Positions 6,365 to 9,533 of a stretch of DNA of 9,533 bases are shown here, in pieces. The notes beneath the pieces were generated by a model. That model was not told the DNA's origin. It was given only the letters and a program-made list of their open reading frames with translations, and made no database searches. This stretch comes from an uncultured Clostridia bacterium (lineage in GTDB: Bacteria > Bacillota_A > Clostridia > Oscillospirales > Oscillospiraceae), in contig CASEPH010000067.1 of NCBI GenBank assembly GCA_949289625.1, forward strand, positions 1 through 9,533. The letters are read 5' to 3'. A program made the translations under genes and the position numbers. Positions within the stretch are counted from its first letter, which is position 1, and each line of letters starts with the position of its first letter.

Positions 6365-7288
6365 GTGAATGGGACGGGAGTAAAGCGGTCGCTATTTAGC
6401 GGACACAGAGGTGACAAGATATTTTCCCTTGTTCTGCTGCTGCCAGCAATTATTACCACAATGGTATTCATACTGATACCGGTGGTTGACTCAATTTACC
6501 GCAGTTTTCTTGATTACAGGGTAAGAAATATTATTTCCGGTGATCCGGGCGTATGGAATAATTTCGCCAATTACATCAAGCTTTTTACAAATGGAAAGCT
6601 TGGCCCTGCAATGCTAAATACGATTGTATTTGTTTTTGGCGTGGTGCTTGCCCAGTTTGTATTTGGAATGGCCCTGGCATTGATTTTGAATACGAACATT
6701 AAAGCTTCCCGGTTTATTCGAAGCATTATGATGGTTCCCTGGGTGGTGCCGACCCTTATATCCGGCCTTGTGTGGATGTGGATGTTCCAGCCGCAGTATG
6801 GCCTGGTGAAATTCCTGGTGGGAGTGATTACGGGCGGGGAGGTAACGGATTTTGCCATCCTGAATAATCCGTCCACAGCGATGTTCGGCGTTTCCTGCGC
6901 GGCTCTCTGGAAACAAATTCCTTTGGGAACGCTGCTCCTTCTGGCGGGCCTGGCCAATGTTCCGGACGATATGCTGGAGGCTGCGAAGATAGACGGCGCA
7001 AATGCGGTTCAGAGATTCTTTAAAATTACAATGCCCTATATGAAGAGCGTAATTAAAGTAACTGTTTCGATGTCTATCATTGAGAATTTCAAGCAGTTCC
7101 CTCTGTTCTGGACGATGACGGGAGGCGGACCGAACAATTCAACGACTACGATGGCTATACTGAGTTACCGTGAAGCATTTGTGTCAAATAATTTTGGCTC
7201 AGGCGCAGCAGTGACGACCGTTTGGATGCTGATGATGATCGTTGTGGTATTTATATATAACCGTATCTTCCGGGCAACGGATATGTAG
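6365..7288 (+). CDS. Carbohydrate ABC transporter permease (MalF/UgpA type)
   Basis: This 307-aa inner-membrane permease has about six hydrophobic segments: residues 19-41, 83-108, 119-141, 172-198, roughly 228-250 and 280-300. The EAA loop that docks the ATPase is E205-A-A-K-I-D-G-A-N-A-V-Q-R-F-F-K. MTGGGPNNST (251-260) is typical of MalF-like sugar permeases. I chose GTG at 6365 because AGGAGG (6352-6357) lies 7 nt upstream; the earlier in-frame GTG at 6347 would swallow that site. It follows the sulfatase stop by 28 nt and precedes the second permease by 11 nt. It should pair with that permease to form the channel for the ligand of the binding protein. Confidence 0.92.
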   Translation: MNGTGVKRSLFSGHRGDKIFSLVLLLPAIITTMVFILIPVVDSIYRSFLDYRVRNIISGDPGVWNNFANYIKLFTNGKLGPAMLNTIVFVFGVVLAQFVFGMALALILNTNIKASRFIRSIMMVPWVVPTLISGLVWMWMFQPQYGLVKFLVGVITGGEVTDFAILNNPSTAMFGVSCAALWKQIPLGTLLLLAGLANVPDDMLEAAKIDGANAVQRFFKITMPYMKSVIKVTVSMSIIENFKQFPLFWTMTGGGPNNSTTTMAILSYREAFVSNNFGSGAAVTTVWMLMMIVVVFIYNRIFRATDM

Positions 7289-7299
7289 GGGGTGTGACT

Positions 7300-8139
7300 G
7301 TGAAACGCAATCGAATATTGGGCAGTATTATAAAATATGTCGTATTAGTAATCATTTTAATCTTCCTTCTGTTCCCCCTGTACTGGGTGCTTATTACGTC
7401 TTTTAAGACGAATATGGAGGCATACAAATTTCCGCCGAACTTCATACCGGAAGCGCCTACGGTAGAGAGCTATATCAACCTCTTTACACAGAACAATGAG
7501 TTCTTTATCTATTACAAGAATAATTTCCTGGTAGCTGGCGGGGCTGCAGTATTGGTAACGCTGATTGCTATTTTGTCAGGCTACGCCCTTTCACGGTTCC
7601 ATTTTAAGTGGAATCAGTGGATTGTAGCTGCGTTTACATCCGCGCAGATGTTCCCGGTTATCAGCCGCTTGATCTCTCTGTATAAGATAATGGGAGACAT
7701 GAACCTGATAAACACGAGGGTTGGCTTGATTTTTGCGGTATCTGCTTCCATGCTGCCATTTACCATTATGCTGATGTCCAGCTTTTATGATGGAATCCCT
7801 GTAGAACTGGAGGAGGCTGCAAAGGTTGATGGAGCAAGCAGGCTGCAGATATTGTTCCGGGTGGTAACACCGCTTGTAAAGCCTGGAATGCTGGCCGTTG
7901 GAATTTATGCATTCCTGCTATCATGGGACGATTATCTTCATGCATCAACCTTGATTCAGACAGATAGTTTGAGAACACTGTCAGCGGGTATTGCACTTCG
8001 GTACTTAGGTGAGTTATCATATGATTGGTCGCTTATTAATACCATTTCAATTGTTGGTACGCTTCCTATGGTGTTCCTGTTCTTCTTCTTCCAGAAGTAC
8101 ATGGTTAAGGGACTTGTAGCAGGTGCGGTAAAAGGTTAA
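7300..8139 (+). CDS. Carbohydrate ABC transporter permease (MalG type)
   Basis: This 279-aa permease is the second channel subunit. Hydrophobic segments lie at about 11-33, 76-97, 107-125, 141-163, 196-212 and 247-265. The EAA loop is E172-A-A-K-V-D-G-A-S-R-L-Q-I-L-F, and the short C-terminal MVKGLVAGAVKG is standard for MalG-like proteins. I chose GTG at 7300, 7 nt after the GGGGG run at 7288-7292, over the in-frame GTG at 7294, which is too close to it. It is strikingly AT-rich compared with the aldolase that follows (20/60 G+C in 7321-7380). No ATPase gene adjoins it, so the importer presumably uses a shared MsmX/UgpC-like ATPase encoded elsewhere. Confidence 0.92.
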   Translation: MKRNRILGSIIKYVVLVIILIFLLFPLYWVLITSFKTNMEAYKFPPNFIPEAPTVESYINLFTQNNEFFIYYKNNFLVAGGAAVLVTLIAILSGYALSRFHFKWNQWIVAAFTSAQMFPVISRLISLYKIMGDMNLINTRVGLIFAVSASMLPFTIMLMSSFYDGIPVELEEAAKVDGASRLQILFRVVTPLVKPGMLAVGIYAFLLSWDDYLHASTLIQTDSLRTLSAGIALRYLGELSYDWSLINTISIVGTLPMVFLFFFFQKYMVKGLVAGAVKG

Positions 8140-8153
8140 GGAGGACATGAATT

Positions 8154-9008
8154 ATGCTGACAACAAGTAAACAGATGCTCATTGACGCGTCCCAAAATGG
8201 GTATGCGGTTCCGGCCATCAATACACAGGGCGGTAATTACGATATCATTTGGGCCATCTGCAAGGCGGCGGACGATCTCCGCTCCCCGGTTATGCTGGCC
8301 CACTATGTGAGCACCGGCGCCTATTCCGGCCATGACTGGTTTGTGAATGTGTGCAGATGGTGCGCGGATAAGGTGTCCGTGCCGGTGGCCATCCATCTGG
8401 ATCACGGCGACGGCTTCCCCATCTGCATGGAGGCCTTGAAGCTTGGCTTCACCTCCCTGATGATTGACGGCTCCACAAAACCCATCGAGGAGAACGCGGC
8501 CATGACCAATGAGGTCATCAAGGTGGCGAAGTGCTTTGGGGTGCCTGTAGAGGCGGAGATAGGAGAGCTTTTGCGCCTTGACAATATGGGCGCGGTGATG
8601 GAGAACAAGAACATTGTAAATCCCGAGGAAGTGCGGCGTTTCCTCACGCTGTGCCAGCCGGATTCCCTGGCTATCGGCATCGGCAATGCCCACGGCTACT
8701 ATAAAGGGGAGCCGGACATCCACCTGGAGGTTCTGGAGGCAGTGCGGAAGTTCACGGATATTCCGCTGGTGCTTCACGGCTGCACAGGCATGAAGGACGA
8801 GATTGTGAAGGATGCCATAAAGCTTGGGGTTGCCAAGATCAACTTCGGCACAGAGATCCGCTATAAATATGTGGAGCATTACGAGGAGGGCCTTAAGACA
8901 TTGAATCACCAGGGACATTCCTGGAAGCTTTCCCAGTATGCAAATGAGAAGCTGCAGGAGGATGTTCGCCGGATCATCCGCCTGGCGGGATCTGAAGGAA
9001 GAGTATAA
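8154..9008 (+). CDS. Class II (zinc-dependent) ketose-bisphosphate aldolase family protein
   Basis: This 284-aa enzyme belongs to the fructose/tagatose-bisphosphate aldolase class II family, which reversibly cleaves a ketose (bis)phosphate to dihydroxyacetone phosphate and an aldehyde. Family elements are HLDHGD (81-86, catalytic D83 and zinc ligand H84), MIDGS (103-107), VEAEIG (132-137), GNAHGYYKGEP (177-187, H180) and LVLHG (205-209, H208). Two phosphate-contact loops differ from the usual form: GCTGM at 209-213 where GGSG or GASG is common, and NFGTE at 230-234 where NVDT/NIAT-like sequence is common. This suggests a non-standard substrate. The ATG at 8154 has AAGGAGG (8138-8144) 9 nt upstream, and the SD overlaps the permease stop, so translation is probably coupled. 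Family sure; reading it specifically as FbaA, GatY or KbaY would be unwarranted. Confidence 0.88.
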   Translation: MLTTSKQMLIDASQNGYAVPAINTQGGNYDIIWAICKAADDLRSPVMLAHYVSTGAYSGHDWFVNVCRWCADKVSVPVAIHLDHGDGFPICMEALKLGFTSLMIDGSTKPIEENAAMTNEVIKVAKCFGVPVEAEIGELLRLDNMGAVMENKNIVNPEEVRRFLTLCQPDSLAIGIGNAHGYYKGEPDIHLEVLEAVRKFTDIPLVLHGCTGMKDEIVKDAIKLGVAKINFGTEIRYKYVEHYEEGLKTLNHQGHSWKLSQYANEKLQEDVRRIIRLAGSEGRV

Positions 9009-9012
9009 CATA

Positions 9013-9196
9013 AACTGTTCAGGACGGCGCGGAAACAGGGGCAAAAACAGGCGTTAAGCTTGCTTATAAGTATGCTTTTGCCCCTGTTTGCACATCGGAG
9101 GAACTTCCGATGCCTCTTGCCCGGCCAGAGGCCGGACAAGAGGACTAGGTGCCCTCCGGGGTATGCGCCTTCCTGAATAGTTAAAAATTCAGGAGG
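9013..9196 (+). ncRNA. Candidate structured cis-regulatory RNA (riboswitch-like leader of the SIS gene)
   Basis: Starting 4 nt after the aldolase stop, the transcript can form a closing helix P1: 9013-9024 with 9171-9182 (12 bp, one G-U) continued, past a C/U mismatch, by GGCGC 9026-9030 with GCGCC 9165-9169. Inside are four arms. Arm A pairs 9033-9046 with 9076-9089 (14 bp, perfect) and has a distal hairpin ending in G(CUUG)C at 9058-9063. Arm B pairs 9093-9099 with 9106-9112. Arm C pairs 9113-9119 with 9137-9143 and 9121-9126 with 9130-9135. Arm D pairs 9149-9154 with 9159-9164, capped by C(UCCG)G. An alternative hairpin, 9171-9178 with 9187-9194, uses the P1 3' strand and covers part of AGGAGG (9191-9196), the SD of the SIS gene. 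P1 and this hairpin exclude each other. Pairings are read by eye, without energies or covariation. A MITE-like repeat with inverted termini is the main alternative. Confidence 0.6.
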
Positions 9197-9203
9197 TTTC
9201 AAC

Positions 9204-9533
9204 ATGAAGAACAGCGAACTTACATACAAGGAAATTTATGGCCAGCCAGATTCCTTCCAGGCCGTCAACGATACCCTGGAGGACATTTATAAGGTGCTGG
9301 ATCAGGTGTTTGCGGAAAATTGGGATGAGCTGATTTTCACAGGCTGCGGCACGTCCCTGTACCTGGCCCAGGCAGCTGCCCACGCATTCGGTACCTGCAA
9401 CAAGATTCCGGCCAAGGGGATGTGCTGCTCCGAGCTTTACTATTTCCCCGAGACCTATGTGGGAAATGGGAAGAAGGTTCTGGTTCTCCCCATTACCAGG
9501 AAGAGCTATACCACAGAGGTGCGCATGGCCATT
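9204..9533 (+). CDS. SIS-domain sugar-phosphate isomerase/deaminase-like protein, N-terminal part (runs off the window)
   Basis: The first 110 codons start at an ATG with AGGAGG (9191-9196) 7 nt upstream and stay open to the window end. The TYKEIYGQPDSF start (7-18) is the leader seen in GlmS-like, AgaS-like and FrlB-like SIS proteins. LIFTGCGTSLYLAQAAA (43-59) is the phosphosugar-binding loop of a SIS domain, and the second strand VLVLPITRKSYTTEV (92-106) follows. That loop normally reads close to SRSGxTTE; here K100 and S101 replace S-G, an unusual change. Such proteins isomerise or deaminate amino-sugar phosphates or cleave glycated amino-acid phosphates. Together with the class II aldolase this recalls AgaS/KbaY-type amino-sugar pathways, but the fit is only suggestive. 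It may be controlled by the structured leader just upstream. The C-terminal half is missing, so the subfamily cannot be settled. Confidence 0.8.
   Translation, partial: MKNSELTYKEIYGQPDSFQAVNDTLEDIYKVLDQVFAENWDELIFTGCGTSLYLAQAAAHAFGTCNKIPAKGMCCSELYYFPETYVGNGKKVLVLPITRKSYTTEVRMAI

Noticed and set aside
8147..8170. Tiny ORF starting at ATG 8147 just after the permease stop
   Set aside because: It ends after 7 codons and is closer to the SD than preferred. The aldolase ATG at 8154 fits the family start and an acceptable SD spacing.
8136..9044. 302-codon minus-strand open frame opposite the aldolase
   Set aside because: The plus frame encodes a clear class II aldolase. The antisense translation has no family resemblance and arises from high-GC codon use.
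1..9533. CRISPR arrays, tRNA/rRNA genes, insertion sequences
   Set aside because: No spaced direct repeats, no tRNA-like cloverleaf and no transposase were seen. The Rpn-like gene is a nuclease family sometimes named transposase and has no visible element ends.

Overview
The window looks like part of an accessory carbohydrate-use locus from a gut-type Clostridia genome, most likely Lachnospiraceae (the clade around Enterocloster and Hungatella). This is inferred from strong AGGAGG-type ribosome binding sites, TTGACA/TATAAT-like promoters, a clostridial-style Rpn-family nuclease, an ABC importer encoded without its own ATPase, and a cysteine-type sulfatase. No rRNA or tRNA marker is present, so the genus is a guess.

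Layout. Positions 1-297 (minus strand) hold the 5' end of an Rpn/PD-(D/E)XK nuclease-like gene, divergent from everything else. A 512-bp intergenic stretch (298-809) carries its likely promoter and the promoter/operator of the next gene. Then, all on the plus strand: a short L-fucose/L-arabinose isomerase-family enzyme (810-2165), a LacI-family regulator (2260-3282), a lipoprotein solute-binding protein (3478-4827), a sulfatase without a signal peptide (4918-6336), two sugar ABC permeases (6365-7288 and 7300-8139), a class II aldolase (8154-9008) and the first 110 codons of a SIS-domain sugar-phosphate protein (9204 to the window end).

Control. Near-identical 14-bp palindromes (perfect form TACACACGTGTGTA) lie at the promoters of the isomerase, the regulator and the solute-binding-protein operon. 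The simplest reading is an autoregulated local LacI-type circuit that derepresses transport and catabolism together. A perfect 15-bp hairpin separates the binding-protein gene from the rest of the operon, as expected where a binding protein is made in excess over its permeases.

How the genes may work together (inference). A small sulfate-ester sugar is captured and imported, desulfated in the cytoplasm, isomerised from aldose to ketose, phosphorylated by a kinase not seen here, and cleaved by the class II aldolase. The SIS protein suggests an amino-sugar or similar phosphosugar step. The substrate cannot be fixed from sequence.

Most notable observation. The 195-bp gap between the aldolase and SIS genes folds on paper into a compact multi-branch RNA. 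A long closing helix encloses four hairpins, two of them capped by CUUG and C(UCCG)G tetraloops. The 3' strand of the closing helix can instead pair with the Shine-Dalgarno region of the SIS gene. This is the architecture of a translational riboswitch, and I do not recognise it as a known class. A repetitive mobile palindromic element is the main alternative.
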